A DNA stretch of 64,000 nt from Heterocephalus glaber (GCF_000247695.1 NW_004624743.1:1402113-1466112); one strand, 5' to 3'. Counted from the first letter of the stretch, positions 44,650 to 57,006 are shown. Program-made: numbers and translations. The notes: generated by a model not told the origin, from the letters alone.

Positions 44650-45180
44650 TTTTCTCCGCACATCAAGAAGATGTCAAGTGTTCTCATTCAGGTAAAAATA
44701 CTGAAAGAGACAAGCCAACTCTTCCTCACCTAAAAGTCTGCTGTCTTCCAGGGGCTCAGTTTCCCAGGTAGACTCCAGATGGCCCAAGGCCCTTGGGGAC
44801 TCATTTCTAACGCATTTACACGGTTCTGTAGACATTCCGTTTCTTCATCTTTTCTTTGGTTCTTTTCCAGCAGATCTCTCTTCTCCCAACGTATTTCTTC
44901 CAGAAGCTGCCCCTGCCTTTATCTGTTCAGACACTGGAGCTCAGATTCTTTGTTCTCCGTCAGCTCCCCGAGTTGCTATCTGCAGAGCATCAGCTGGTGG
45001 CACAAATTTTTCTGTTTTCTCTTTTAGTTCCTCACAGCCCCACTGAAGTTTAGTCTTACTTTCTGCTAACCAGTGACGTAGGTCATAATGTATATCAGGA
45101 CCAGAAGATAAAGCTTTCAATCTCTCTATTGAGTCCCTGGACAAAGTTTTACAGCTGCATCAATTTCAAATTTCATTTTC
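44650..45180 (-). pseudogene. Processed pseudogene of a coiled-coil protein, source not identified
   Basis: On the minus strand a protein-like reading runs through SIERLKALSSGPDIHYDL, then LAESKTKLQWGCEELKEK and DALQIATRELTENKESEL, and on into charged Glu/Lys/Arg-rich sequence. One or two base changes in frame are needed to follow it, with a stop near the start, a frameshift near 44960 and later stops. There are no introns. The composition is that of an alpha-helical coiled-coil protein. This fits a dead retrocopy. I cannot name the parent gene. It lies in the same orientation as DHFR, beyond its 3' end. Confidence 0.5.
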
Positions 45181-45284
45181 AGTAATGTCAGTATGTAAGA
45201 AGTCTGACAATGCCAAGTGCTGGTAAGAATGGTGTGGAACCATGATGGGTGTGGAACCGTACCTGTACGTAGTTAACCCTACTC

Positions 45285-45437
45285 TCTCCTGTAGTGAGGA
45301 CTGAACCCAGGGCCCCAGCACTCAGCTACAGCTCCAGCTTTTTAAAATCTTAAGACAGGTTGGGCTCAGAAATTTTGATCTTCCGGCCTCAGCCTCCCAG
45401 AGGCCTGGGATCATGGGCGTGCACCACTGCACCCACA
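45285..45437 (-). repeat. B1-ID composite SINE
   Basis: Reverse order: the ID part first (GAGGACTGAACCCAGGG, then CAGCTACAGCTCCAGC), then the B1 part (GCCTCAGCCTCCCAGAGG and ATCATGGGCGTGCACC). The middle of the ID is missing, as in the other composites. Confidence 0.7.
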
Positions 45438-45439
45438 CA

Positions 45440-46927
45440 CTCTCGCCTTTCTTTCCCAGCAGCGGGAAGACGCATCTGCATTTGCTGGCCACCTGAGTCT
45501 CCACGTCTACGTGGCCTGCTGCTTTTTCTTATCAAGGTCCAAGTTCTGTAAGTTCTGGCCACTGTAGTTTCCAGAGTATGTTCATAGCAGAGCACAGTTC
45601 CCTTAGGGTTCGTGATTCCTATGCAGTAGTGATTCCATTCTTCTGTGTAATGTGTTTCTCCTCTTTGTGGAAGGTTCTAGAAAATTCCTTTCTGCTTCTG
45701 ATGTTCTGGGTCCTTACTGTACAGCTGAACATAAAGGGCTCAACTGATTATCTCAACCAGTTTTTTTATAAGAAGCAGATCTCCACAGCCCTAGCCACAG
45801 CAGATATGCCCAGTGAAGAAGCACCTAGCTCTGGTAATGTCAACTCTTTCAGCAGACTTCTGCCCCAGACATTCATACTGGAAAATCTGGGTACTACACA
45901 CAATTTGTTTCTTTTATGTAGTCGTCTTTGGCATTTTTCTGTTAGTACCTCATTATTTTTATCTGCTGGAGAAGATTACATTGAGATACTTACTACTATC
46001 TTCATTGATATATGCGCTCTTCTCAAATTTGAAAGAAAAAGCTGCCAATATTTTTGGGTCCATGTCTTTGTCCAGAATTAACTTCTAGAAGTAGAAATTA
46101 TGGTCTAAACCCAGAATATTCTGCATTTAAATTGATACTGCTAACTTATACTCTGAAAAGGTAGAAAATGCTGTATTTTTTGTATACCCAATAATACAAA
46201 TCTGTTTATGTGATAGGAGACATGTTTTAATTTTCATTAATTTGGTAACATTTGGTTTTAATGTATGAATTTTGGCTTCTGGCAATAACCATTCTCAATA
46301 CATACTCTTTGAACTTTTAATTTCAGCTATTGTATTTGTTATTACTTTTCTGTCTTGAAGGAGCAGTCTATTTTGTTCTGTCTTCGCAGTATCTCCTGGA
46401 GGCCCTCTGAAGACCAGGAGAAATTTCAGAGGTCTCAGCCTCTTCCTAGGAAGTCTCCTACCTGGTTCTTTACCGTCGCTGTGGAATATACTGCAGTCCA
46501 AAACTTACTGATTTCCCCTTTCAGTGAACAGAACGTTGTTCAGAAGTATTCTGTGTATAGAATGATTCGTGTTTACTACTTTGACCTGATTTTCCTTTAA
46601 AATGGGAGTTCTAGGCATTTTGTTTCTAATCCACGTCTTCCCTTTGGATGAGCCTGCCTTGTTCCTATCTCTGTAGGTCCTCACCTGGGCAGGACTCTCC
46701 AGTTTGGATCCCTCACAGATGTGCCACCTGAGCAGGGGCTGCACTCAGTCGTGGGCCTGGCACGGGAGACCAAGACAGTCAGAGCTGGAAATGTTTCTTA
46801 CATGGTATCTGTTTAGAAAAACTACCCAGAGATGAAAAGTCAGAACAAGTCTTTTTTCCTAATATATAAACACATGTTTTTAGAAGGAAGGGGAACAACT
46901 TGAAATAGACCAGAATACACCTTCATA
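45440..46927 (-). other. DHFR: Probable DHFR 3' UTR and flank (extent uncertain)
   Basis: SINE-free sequence directly after the DHFR stop. Minus-strand ATTAAA hexamers at 46316-46321 and 46226-46231 are candidate poly(A) signals. No AATAAA was seen close to the stop. DHFR in other mammals uses several poly(A) sites. The plus-strand frame at 45578-46081 is not supported as a gene. Confidence 0.4.
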
Positions 46928-47006
46928 TTAATCGTTCTTTTCATATACTTCAAATTTGTACGTAACGCCTTTCTCCTCCTGGACCTCAGAAAGCACACCT
47001 GGGTAT
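46928..47006 (-). CDS. DHFR: DHFR exon 6 (terminal coding exon)
   Basis: 79 coding bases from a TTTTACAG acceptor to TAA. The peptide is the C-terminal beta-strand segment [13 protein letters not shown]...[10 protein letters not shown]. It brings the coding total to exactly 564 bases. This exon completes the beta sheet of the enzyme. Confidence 0.96.
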
Positions 47007-47404
47007 CTGTAAAAGAAACAGGTATGTGATTATTAAATTATGCACCCATGGGACACAAAACTCCCTGCCTCCTCATCCAAAAGGCATCCACAGTGCTCAA
47101 ATTCTTTCCTCTCCCTTCACCATAGTGAGTGCTGGGAAGGGGGTACCAGGCAAATGCCCGACACATGTAAATGGTAAGGAAAGGTGTATCAAGGCAAGCT
47201 GTACCATGTTAGAGAGCAAACAGCCTAATTTCTCCTCCTTTCCTTCTGATTCCTGTTTTCTCGAAAACTAACCATGGATAGGAGTTTCTCTTATACCTTT
47301 TTACTCTATCCCTGAGCTAATATGAAACTTCCTAAGAATATTTTGTAAATTTTACAGTAGGTATCACATTCCACAATACCTGAAAGGGCAAAAACACCAT
47401 AAAT

Positions 47405-47452
47405 ATTAGTTACCGACTAGTTTGTTACCTATTAGTTACCGACTAGTTTGTT
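47405..47452 (+). repeat. 26-base-period tandem duplication
   Basis: A 22-base sequence starting ATTAGTTACCGACTAG is repeated exactly after four intervening bases, in DHFR intron 5. Confidence 0.95.
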
Positions 47453-47454
47453 CT

Positions 47455-47575
47455 GTCTGCTTAACTGTCTTATAAACTCCCTGTAGGCAGGACAATACAG
47501 GAGAACTTCTCACTCTCTTAGGACATATTGTATGTTGCTGAGCAGCAACAGGCATCAGTATTTGATGGCTAATTA
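47455..47575 (+). repeat. L2-like fragment
   Basis: The ATAAACTCCCTGTAGGCAGG phrase followed by TATTGTATGTTGCTG resembles the conserved L2 3' end. Old. Confidence 0.45.
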
Positions 47576-47820
47576 GACATTATGCCATTCTGATAAAAAC
47601 ATAATTAGAGATAAGCAATAACAGCAGCATAACAATATGTGGAGAGAAGAAAAAGGTGTTTCCTATGGAATAAATTATATTTCAGAATAAACAGCGACGC
47701 CTACCATTCTGAGCTATGCTGCTCCACTATTTTAGTAGTAGTATAGCCCTTCGCTGTTAAGAATGGTTTTAGTAGGTCAATTTTAAACTGTAATTTTAGT
47801 GTCTTATGAATGAATCATGA

Positions 47821-47911
47821 GTGGCCAGGGATGTAGCTCAGTGGTGCTGTCGCCTGCCTCGTAAGCTCAAGGTCCTGAGTTTGATCCCCATACCAAAAAA
47901 AAAAAAAAAGA
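47821..47911 (+). repeat. ID-like SINE
   Basis: GGGATGTAGCTCAGTGG and GAGTTTGATCCCC boxes and an A15 tail. AATCATGA occurs on both sides as a target-site duplication. Confidence 0.93.
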
Positions 47912-50139
47912 AATCATGAAAAGTAACATTTGCATTTTTTGGTGCAAATTCTCGGCAGTGTCAGGATTGTTCGTTGAGAAGAGGAGAGCAAAGTACCAAA
48001 GTATCAGGAGGTTCTCTCTAAAACCATGAGCAACAATAACTTGGAAAACACTGCATTACTGCCTAAGTTTGATCAGTATCCATGGCATTCATGTTAAGCG
48101 TCACTGGGAAATTAAAATTTAATTATGCGTAATTTTCTTTTTTACTTCCCTAATAACTACTTGTGCAGTCTGTTTTAAAAATGGTTAGAATTACCTCAGA
48201 ACCCTAACTCCAAACTTTCTGAAAGAACAAACTGCCTGGGGACATACTTGGATGACAAGTCCAAGTCTGACAAGACCTGGTGCCATGGCCTTTGCTGGAG
48301 TCACCCAGAGAGGCTCCTCTGGGTCAGTTAGCTGTTGGCCCTGAGGTGACACTGGAGACAGCCACCTCAGACAGAAGATGGCTCATTATGCCCATGGCCT
48401 CAGCGACTTTACTCTGCGGGTGGTTGGCCCAAACCCCGGCATGAGGCAGCACGTGGTGATGGGAGTGTCATGGCCACCAGAACTGTGGAGACAGGAAGGG
48501 GCGGGTCCATACCCTCTAAGTACATGCCCCCAATGACCTCACTTCCTTCCACAAGGCTCTGGCTGCTAACGGTCCCATCTGCTAACAGTGCCATGGAGGG
48601 GGACTGAGCCGCCAGCACATGGGCCTTTAGGGACATTCCAGATTTGAACGCCAGCACCCTTTAAGGCTTACAGAACTAAGAAAGCTCACGACTGTGAACG
48701 AACAGCAGGTCTGACCTGATGGAGAGCCACAGGAACAAGCCTGAGACGATTTAATAGGAGATCCAAGAGCTAACAGATTTCTGGAAACCATGAAAACCAA
48801 ACTGTAATCAAAATAAACTCAAGACTCCTTAGGAAGCACAGGAAAATGACACACATGTCCCATGGACTAATGTGCCAGCGGTTTTGTTTGTTATGACAGA
48901 CTTCCAGGGACAAGGCATGTTTCCTTTCCAGAGGGTTCATTTTTCCCCACTTAACAAAGGACCGAGCTACACCACATGTCCCCTTGGGGGTCCCTCCCTC
49001 CATCAGGGTAAGGGGCGGCTGTGATGTCAGCACAAGTCCAGAAGTACAGATACCTGTCAAATGCTCAATGGAAAGAAAGAACTTTTCATTTGCTTCCAAA
49101 GCCCGGTATAGAATGTCCATTTTGGAGAACGGTTCTTGTTTCTTTCTCAATCCACTCAGCATTAAAGTTTTCTAAGACATTTAATGAAGATGTATTGTCA
49201 ACTCTTCACACAGCCTTCCCCACAAAAAAGAAGAGGAAAGGATATTTCTCAGTTCATCCTGCAAGTTCAGTATTACTCTGACTCCCAAACCAGGTGAAGA
49301 CATTTAAAAAGAAGGAAACAGTAAACAACAAAAATACAGACCAACTGACACTGCTGAATATACTTTGAAGAGTCAGAGTTAGGGGATGGGAATGACACTC
49401 CAGTAAAGATGTTAAAATTTCCTTTTTAGAAAGCCTGAACAGTAAGTGCTTAAATGATCAGGATCCAAAGCGTCACAACTAGGGAGAGATCTGACTGGAC
49501 GCAGTAAGACTTGGAAAGGTATTTAAATGCAGCGCACAGTAGTCTGTTCTCGCTGCTCACAGCAACGGGGAAGATAAGCAGTGACGGAGAGCTGAGTTCA
49601 ACACGCACATGTGTGAGGGTCGGCAATCTACACAGCAGAGGAAACATGTCGGGCATGAACGCGTGAAGGAGGAGTGAGCACATGACGAACTGTTCTGCGA
49701 GATGCTTCCAAGCAGTAATCCTCGGAGCCCACGTGACAGCCTGCCCTCCGGCATAGCCCGCTCTCTTTCACAGCTTTGCCAGCCTCGAGAGCCCGACACG
49801 TGTCGCTCACTTCCGCTGGCCGCAGATGACCAGCGGAGGGCCGCGGTGACACACAGCCCTCACTCGGTCTCGACTCCCTTCCAACACATGCACACTCCAG
49901 TGCTACCCAGACACGGCTGCATGCGGGGTGGCGACGGCGCTCAGGGCAGGCCTCAGAGCCTTCATCTACTTCAACTTTCACTTTCAAGTGCTCTTAAACT
50001 CAAAGGTTAGGCATTTCCGTCATCAGGCAGCTTCCGGCCGGGTCCCAAGTGTGGCCTGAGTCCCTGTCACCGTCACGCCTTAAGCTAAGTCCTCTCCCCT
50101 TTCACCTGAGCTACTGCAACCAGCCGGACGGGTCCCCCA

Positions 50140-50297
50140 GTGTCACCCTTCTTCCCACAAGGCTTGCACACTGAGCTACATCCCTCCCCGGCCCTTTCAG
50201 ATTTTGAGACGGGGACCCCGTGGGCTGGAACTTGCAGTCCTTCTGCCTCAGCCTCCCAGAGTGCTGGGACTACAGGCTGCACCACTGCACCCAGCTC
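50140..50297 (-). repeat. B1-ID composite SINE
   Basis: Reverse ID remnant (CACTGAGCTACATCCC at about 50168) directly followed by a reverse B1 (CTGCCTCAGCCTCCCAGAG and GGGACTACAGGCTGC). Fifth likely composite in the window. Confidence 0.68.
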
Positions 50298-50823
50298 CAC
50301 TCTTGTCCCTCTCTGGCCTGTTCCCCTTAAAGCAGCTGAGCAGTGTCGCTCTCTCCGGAGCCCTCAGCACCCGCGCCAGGCCAGGCCTGACCCCTGCCGA
50401 CTATCGCACTGCCCACTGCTCACCGCCTGACACTGGCCCTGAGCTCGGAACAGGCCAGCCCCTCCCGCCTCAGCCTCTGCACTGGCTCCTGCTGGCGCCC
50501 TGATGTCAGGTCTCAGGACGGTCACTCTTTAGCGCGGATTTCCCAGGCCACGTCCACCACATGCCAGCCTCTCCGCTCCGACCACAGAGGGGATAGACTC
50601 CCTAGGGAGCGCCGAGAGCACCTGGCTGCCCGGGAAGAACTGGTGACTGTTCTTCCCAACTGGGAACCCGAGCACTTCCAGGTCGATGAGGGAGATTTCC
50701 AAAAACTCCCACAGCATGGCTCATCACATTACTACCCTGCACCTATTCTGGAAATAAAGAGAATACTCTTCTCTGTAATTCTTAGGTGGGACATGTGCTT
50801 CAGGCTAACAACTTCATACTTAC

Positions 50824-50939
50824 TTGGGGAGGAGCCTGTATTTCTTCAGATCAATTTCTGGAAAAAATGTGTCACTTTCAAATTCCTGCATGATCCTTGT
50901 CACAAACAGCTTGACATGGCCGGGCCGATCCATGACTTC
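50824..50939 (-). CDS. DHFR: DHFR exon 5
   Basis: 116 coding bases between a TTTCAAAG acceptor and a GTAAGT donor. It encodes [18 protein letters not shown] and then [16 protein letters not shown]. The Thr in ESDTFF is the conserved residue corresponding to human Thr136, which contacts the pteridine ring through water. Confidence 0.97.
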
Positions 50940-52417
50940 CTTTGAAATAAACCAAAAGGCATCAGCTTCCTTAATGACCAAAGACAGAAGCCCCAGGATT
51001 TCAGTGTCATCAGCTGAGTTTATTCCAGGAGGCTCCACATCAGCGCTGACGGTGCAGCAAGCTGTGTGTTCAGCCCAGAGTAACTTAACTGCACTATGAC
51101 CTGGGCACTGTGGGATTGTGCATTCACAGGCCAGAGTACCTGCAGTGTGAAACACACGAGCGTGGCACTGTGGGACGAGCCCCATCCACAGGGCCCGGGG
51201 GTGGGCTGGCTGCACATCCACGTGCCCGGGACACAAGGCCAAGCTGTCCCTGACGGTTTCCCGTCTGCACCGCTCAAGCGGAGCACTGACGGTCAAATGC
51301 TGCGCGTGCACTTGGATGTGTACGGGGCTACAGAGCCTGCTTCCAGGGCACACAGTGCAGACTCATTCCAAGTGTACTGGACAAAACCAAGGACTTGCTT
51401 TATAGAAGAAACCCGTGTTGGTTGATAAGATTAGGGGAAGTCCCCCCCCGCCCCAGGAAGAACAGGGCAAGTGCTGCAGAACCAGGGGCTGAGAGTTTTT
51501 GGAGCCCCATCTAGGGTGAGCTACCGCATCTTTCTCCAGTAATTTCCATGCATATCCATTATCCATTACCCTAAGTCACAAGGGGAGGTGCTGATATTCT
51601 TCTTCCCCATAGATGTTAATCTTTCGTTCATATTTTAAAAGACTCAGAGTTCTATGTATTATCCTCAAAAATTTAAAAATCTGCAAGTCATTTTGTATCA
51701 GGAAAACATGCATTTTCTCTTTGATATACTAGATTTCCAGACAATACGAAATCATGGAACCTTTCTCCTGGGCCCTCACAGTCCATGAGAATTGTTGAGG
51801 AAAAGCCTTCTGCTTTTAAGAAAGTCACACACACAGGTCCGTGTGTCAGGTGAGAGCCGAGGGCCCATCGTTCTGTAAGTGATCAGCACACGTCAGCACA
51901 TGGATCCCACAGGGCAGGGCTAACAGCACGCACAGGGCGCATCCCGAAGCACAGAACAGTGGGATTTCCACGGAGGAATTCAGAATGGCTTCCAGACTGC
52001 AAACACCACCCAGTGTCCTGGGCTGAAACCTAAGTGGTATGTGGCGAGCTGCTGTGCAAGGGATACAGAACCTCACTTAGGAGAAGTAAGTTCTAGAGCC
52101 CTACTGCACACGATGTTACTGTGCTCCTGGAAACTGCTGGCTGATTTTAAGAGCACTGATCGCAAAAAGTGAGATAATGCCTATGTTAATGTGGGTGAGG
52201 TCATAAGCATCATGCATGTGTATTTCAAAACACTGTATATAACATGGACATGCAATTTACATGTACATGTGTTTACTGTGCTGCTTCCTATCTCACGGCT
52301 GGATTCTTTAAGTTTCACACAATGGGCCACGCGCTGTCCCCTAACGTCTGGAGAAATGGCTTGGGGGCTGAGGAGGCGGGGATGAGGACCCCTCGCACTG
52401 CCGGCAGCTGTACCTAC
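50940..52417 (-). other. DHFR: DHFR intron 4
   Basis: 1478-base intron with GT/AG ends. No SINE or other gene recognised. Confidence 0.9.
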
Positions 52418-52544
52418 CTTGTACACAGAACTGCCGCCCACTATCCACACCATGTCCACTTTGCTTGCTAATTCCGGTTGCTCAATAAGCTTCAAGGCAT
52501 CATCCAGACTTTGGGCAAGAAAATGGGCCCCTCGTGGAGGTTCC
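52418..52544 (-). CDS. DHFR: DHFR exon 4
   Basis: 127 coding bases between a CTCAG acceptor and a GTAGGT donor. It encodes [19 protein letters not shown] and then [14 protein letters not shown]. The VGGSSVY loop is the Gly-Gly-Ser NADPH-binding turn of all mammalian DHFRs. No disruptions. Confidence 0.97.
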
Positions 52545-53380
52545 CTGAGTTAAAAAGAAAATCACACAGTTTGCAGAACCCATCCATGAGTCCAGTGATC
52601 CAAGCAAGAAGCACTGATCACGAAACTAAAACCACACATCTGAGCCCTTCTGACAAAAAGCACTTAGCATCGGTACAGCTCATGACTGATACTCAACCTG
52701 CCTTTGTGCATCTATGGTTTGGGTACATCAAAAACAAAAACCATGAGTGTTATCTCGTGGAGGAAAAATACCAGAACAGTAGCTGTGTCTGCAGTAGTGT
52801 GTAAAGATTAACCAGACAGGGCTCGAGGGAGCTTTATAGGGTTACAATAATATTCTGTGTCTTTGATAGGGGTTTGGTTACACAGGTGTAAACTGTCAAA
52901 ACTTAGCAAGTGGACAGTTATGACTTATCTTCCTCATTGTCTGTAATGTTTACCCAAAAGAAAAAACTGAATACTGAATTCTTCTTAATGATATGTGCAG
53001 AATGTTGAGGAAATACATTAACGCCTGCGATTTATCTTGAAATGTACACACAGACAGTACCCACTGATGGATGAATGGACATGTGTTAAACCAGCAGAAA
53101 GGAAGTTTTGGCACAATGGAAGTGGTAGTTATACATCTATTTAATGTAAAGATCTTTGTGTTGAAAATTTTCATGATAAGATGCTGGAAAAAGAATATAT
53201 GAATGAGTGTAGAAAATGTCTGGAATGATATTCAAACTTTCACGTTTTGAACAATACAAGAATGAGTTAAGTATCTGAAAATGAATTTGTTACTAATTAT
53301 GCAATTAAAAGTACAAAGGGAAAAAAGTGAAATAATTTATGCCTCTCAACCTCCAGGACTAAGTGGTGTCCTCGTGTGTG

Positions 53381-53397
53381 TCCGTCCGTCCGTCTGA
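53381..53397 (+). repeat. Short (GTCC)n run
   Basis: Four GTCC/GTCT units, a small tetranucleotide repeat. Confidence 0.8.
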
Positions 53398-53529
53398 CCC
53401 TTCCCCCAGGTGGAGAAGAGGGTTGCCTTTCTCTTTTAAATAAAGAAACATGCAGAAGGAGGCTTTCAGAGTAATTAGACACAGAACAGAAATTCCAATT
53501 CAACATCAAGTTGTTAGCCTGGTGTTTTC

Positions 53530-53609
53530 TTTTCTTTTTTTAGTACCGGGAATCGAACTCAGGTCCTTTCGAGGCAGGCAGTGGAACCACTGAGCTAAAT
53601 CCCTGGCCC
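53530..53609 (-). repeat. ID-like SINE with target-site duplication
   Basis: Reverse copy with GTACCGGGAATCGAACTC and CACTGAGCTAAATCCCTGG. TTAGCCTGGTGTTTT occurs on both sides as an exact 15-base target-site duplication. Confidence 0.95.
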
Positions 53610-53739
53610 TTAGCCTGGTGTTTTAAAGAGATTGTAGAACTGCCTGTGAACTAGTAGTTCTGACAATGATTAATCAAGAGGTAATGGGGATTGTTCATTC
53701 TCTTGGTTGCTTCCTGTCTTCCTGAAACGTAGCTGACTG

Positions 53740-53832
53740 GGGCCGGGGATGTAGCTCAGCGGTGCCGCCGCCTGCCTCGGAAGCACAAGGTCCTGAGTTG
53801 GATTCCCAGAACCAAAAAAAAAAAAGTTGCTG
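53740..53832 (+). repeat. ID-like SINE
   Basis: GGGGATGTAGCTCAGCGG and GAGTTGGATTCCC boxes and an A11 tail. Flanked by GTAGCTGA / GTTGCTGA. Confidence 0.92.
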
Positions 53833-55734
53833 ATTTCACTGTGTCATCTGTAAAGGACTTAGAACAAAGCAAAGAATATACTTTGACTCAGCCAGAAGAA
53901 GAAATTAAGGCCAGGGTAAAGTTAAGTGAGCCGAGCTATGCCCAAGGTGCCAGGGCAGTCAGGCGACTGTGTGAGAGCAGGCTGTTCGGGGAAGGAGTTG
54001 AACCCAGCAGAGAGAGATCTGGAGTTGGGCAGGAAGATGGTGCATGCCAGTGGTGGCGAAGCCTGTGCAGCATTCGGTGACCCCAACAGCCTGCTGGGGC
54101 ACGCGGGCCATAGGTCTGCCACCCCCGGTCTGGCCGATCAACCAAGCGCAGCAGGGCGGAAGCAGTCACGTGGTTTGCCAGGGAGGATGCCGAGGTCAGG
54201 ACTGGGGAAGGGAGATGGAGGGAGGTGAAAAGCTCGACTGAAGAGCTGAGGTGGGAGAAGAGCAACGCGATTTCCCAGTGGTGGAAATGGGTGGCGTACA
54301 AGTGGCTCAAAGAAAGAGGGCAGTAATTCGGGGAACGCTGGGACACACTGGCTTGAACGTGGCCCCGGGGTGGGTGAAGGCCACTTCCCCAGCCTGTGAG
54401 GGAGACTGGAAAGAGGAACCATGGTGAGACAAGAGGTCTGTTTCTGGTTTAAGTGGCAGCAGAGGCATGGAGGAGAACCTTTGCCAGTGTTGCTGGCTGG
54501 CAGTTTAGCAGCGTCTCACAGGGACCCTGCACCCCGGATCCCAGACAGCTAAGGCAACAGGCAGAAGGCTGAGCCAGTGCTCGAGGTCACCGGCCCCTGC
54601 CTGGCCGCTCCCCGGAAAGGGACACGGCGCGATGCACGCCGTGACTCATTTCACTGCTGTCTTTCCCTCCTACAAGTTCTCAAACCAGCCCAGGTAAGAG
54701 TCTCTGACAACAGAGAGCGGCATCAGCTCGGGTGGGAGAGGGTGGCGCCCAATTCCTTTGCTGGGCGCTGGAGGACAGAAAGACCAGTGCAAAGCAGAGG
54801 CAAGCGGCCACGACAGGCCGGGTCAAGAGCGACAGCAGAGCTGCTTGGCTCCAGAAAGCCCAGAGAAGGCCGAGGGGCTCAGAACACAATCGGTCCTGGG
54901 GTCTCACACACTACAGGGCAGGATTAAAGAGGAAGGGTCCAGGTCAGAGAAAATGGAGTCTGGAGTAAAGCAGGGGAGAGGGGAAGGGCTGACACAGGAG
55001 GGGACTTCCGTCTCAAGACGGAGGGAAGCAAGAACGCCACAGTAGGACAAACGGGGCACCAAGCCCGGTCCTTGGGACTGCCAGGTCACTATTTTCAGCA
55101 CAATATAAGGTAGTGGGGTCGGGGTAGGGAGGGACACCCGGATCTGTAGGGCACCTGCACGCTGGAACCACACACACGCAGCAGGTACGAGGTCGTGGGC
55201 CAGGAAGCTCACCTGCCCTGCCAAGGCCCCGAAGCCACCGGCGCCAGGGCCAACAGTGTCCGCCACGCAGCGTGTGCAGAGAGGACCAGGACAGGCTCCA
55301 CGAGGAGAGACTTGCAGTCACCACCAGGGGGCGGCAGCGGGCGCCAAGACACGGCTGTGCCCGACAGCAGAGCGCCGCCAAGGACGCGAGAGCATCCGCC
55401 TCTCGACTCGCAGGGCAACGCTGGGCTCCAGGAGAGACCACAGCACCCCGGGCGCACAGCAGTCATGTTGGGGCCCGAGACCCTCAAAACAGCTGTGCTG
55501 AGCCGCGAGTCCCATGCCGCACAGCGCCCCCTTTCAAGGTGTACAATTCAGCCGGGCCCTCACCACCACGTGACACCCAGAAACCTGTCCACGTCAGCAG
55601 CCCCGCCCCTGCCCCGTTCTTCCCAAGCCCCGACCTGGCTGAGCAGAAGCTTTGGAAAGGCGCCTCTCCTGACACTTTGTGAAGTGCGGAGCTCCAGCGA
55701 ATAACTGGTGTAGCAGAGAACTGCAGGCTGCGCT

Positions 55735-55862
55735 GAGGACTCGGCTTCTTCCTCCACGGGGTGTAAACTGAGTACCTCTAAGAGCAACTCCCTGCCCTCG
55801 TGTGCAGGACCAGCAGCATCTGGCACATGGCAGGTGCCCAATAAGTGCATGCAACTGACCAG
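55735..55862 (+). repeat. MIR-type fragment
   Basis: Ends in CTGGCACATGGCAGGTGCCC and AATAAGTGC, the typical MIR/L2 3' phrase. Confidence 0.65.
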
Positions 55863-56907
55863 CACGTAGAGAAGCAGGGGAATAAACAAAACGCGAACCT
55901 TAATAAAATCTGTTACTACTAAGGGCAGTCATTTCTCTGGCATGCTCACTAAGAAAGACTACATTTTCTCAGCCTTTAAAAAAAAGCAAAAGATATCGAC
56001 AAATGCTACATATAAATACATAAGAAGCAAGCAAACCTAATGACACCCGCCACAGCGGGGCATGAAGAAGAAACGAGACTCATCATTTCAGGAGCGTGGG
56101 CTTAACAACCTCTCCAGCGAGGCTACTGTAGGCTGGTTTCAGCCCAAGCTAGCCATAAATACTCCACAGTAGCTCTCAACAAGATGTTATTACAGCGGCC
56201 CTGGGAACAGCGATGCAGGCTGCGACCTGGATCCTAGCAGGCAGAGACAATCAGAATATCCTAGCAACTAGGCAGAAGAGCAGCACAGGGGCAGACGGCG
56301 GGGCTCCCATCTGTGGAGGAACCGAGGCAAACACCCTGCTCACTGCATCAGGGATGGCTTCAGGAGGGGCCACGTGAGCCCAGACCCCTCAGCCCTCAGC
56401 TGGGGCCGGTTTTCCTCCCCAGGGGCGCTAAGGTGGCAGGCACTGGTTCCTGGTCACTCAGACACCAGCGCAGGTGTGGCTGTCACGGTGTCTGGCCGTG
56501 ATGATAGTGTTGCTAGCTGACTTTAGTCAGGTGGGCCTGAGCCATCAGCTGAAAGGTCTCATGAGCAGGGCTGAGGCCTCCTGGGAGAGGAACTCGCACT
56601 CCAGTAGCTTCGGCCCTGCTGCAGAGCTCCCGCCTGCCCTTCCTGGCTGCTTGTGCAGATTTCTGCACTCACAGGGCCAGACCCCCACTGTGACCCCATT
56701 CCCGGAAACTGGATTCTCTGGTTGGACCCTGACCCAAACACACAGGAAGGAATGTTATGCCCACTGTGCTCAGGAAGTGCCCAAGGACACTGTGTTCTTT
56801 TCCTGACCACCTCCTCAGTGCACAGGAAGCGTGCTCGCCATGGTGACACCCAATGTCTCCCTTAATTCTGGTCCCTTCACCCACCCCACCAAATAAAACC
56901 AAACCAC

Positions 56908-57006
56908 TGTAATTCCAGCACTCAGGAGACTGAGGCAGGAGGGGTGCCATGAGTTCAAGGCCAGCCTGAACTGCAGTGTGAGACTCTATCAAAAAAAAAA
57001 AAAAAG
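56908..57006 (+). repeat. B1-like SINE, 5' truncated
   Basis: Starts near TGTAATTCCAGCACTCAGG, with GACTGAGGCAGGAGG and an A15-type tail. Confidence 0.85.

Larger units (their letters stand above)
47007..50823 (-). other. DHFR: DHFR intron 5
   Basis: 3817-base intron with GT/AG ends on the minus strand. It holds the duplication at 47405, an L2-like fragment, an ID-like SINE at 47821, possible LTR remnants around 48.36-48.65 kb and a composite SINE at 50.14 kb. No other gene is seen. Confidence 0.9.

Noticed and set aside
45578..46081. 167-codon plus-strand frame
   Set aside because: It overlaps the probable DHFR 3' UTR, has no recognisable domain and competes with other frames.
48360..48650. 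Possible MaLR LTR in reverse orientation in DHFR intron 5
   Set aside because: A CATGCCCCCAATGACCTCAC-type phrase is suggestive but too short to list as a feature without a library search.
47821..53832. Regularly recurring SINEs inside DHFR considered as a CRISPR-like array
   Set aside because: Spacing is irregular, orientation varies, and the host is a mammal.
54000..56700. Frames in the GC-rich part of DHFR intron 3 as a nested gene
   Set aside because: Frames overlap on both strands, no conserved domain is visible and there is no consistent splice pattern.
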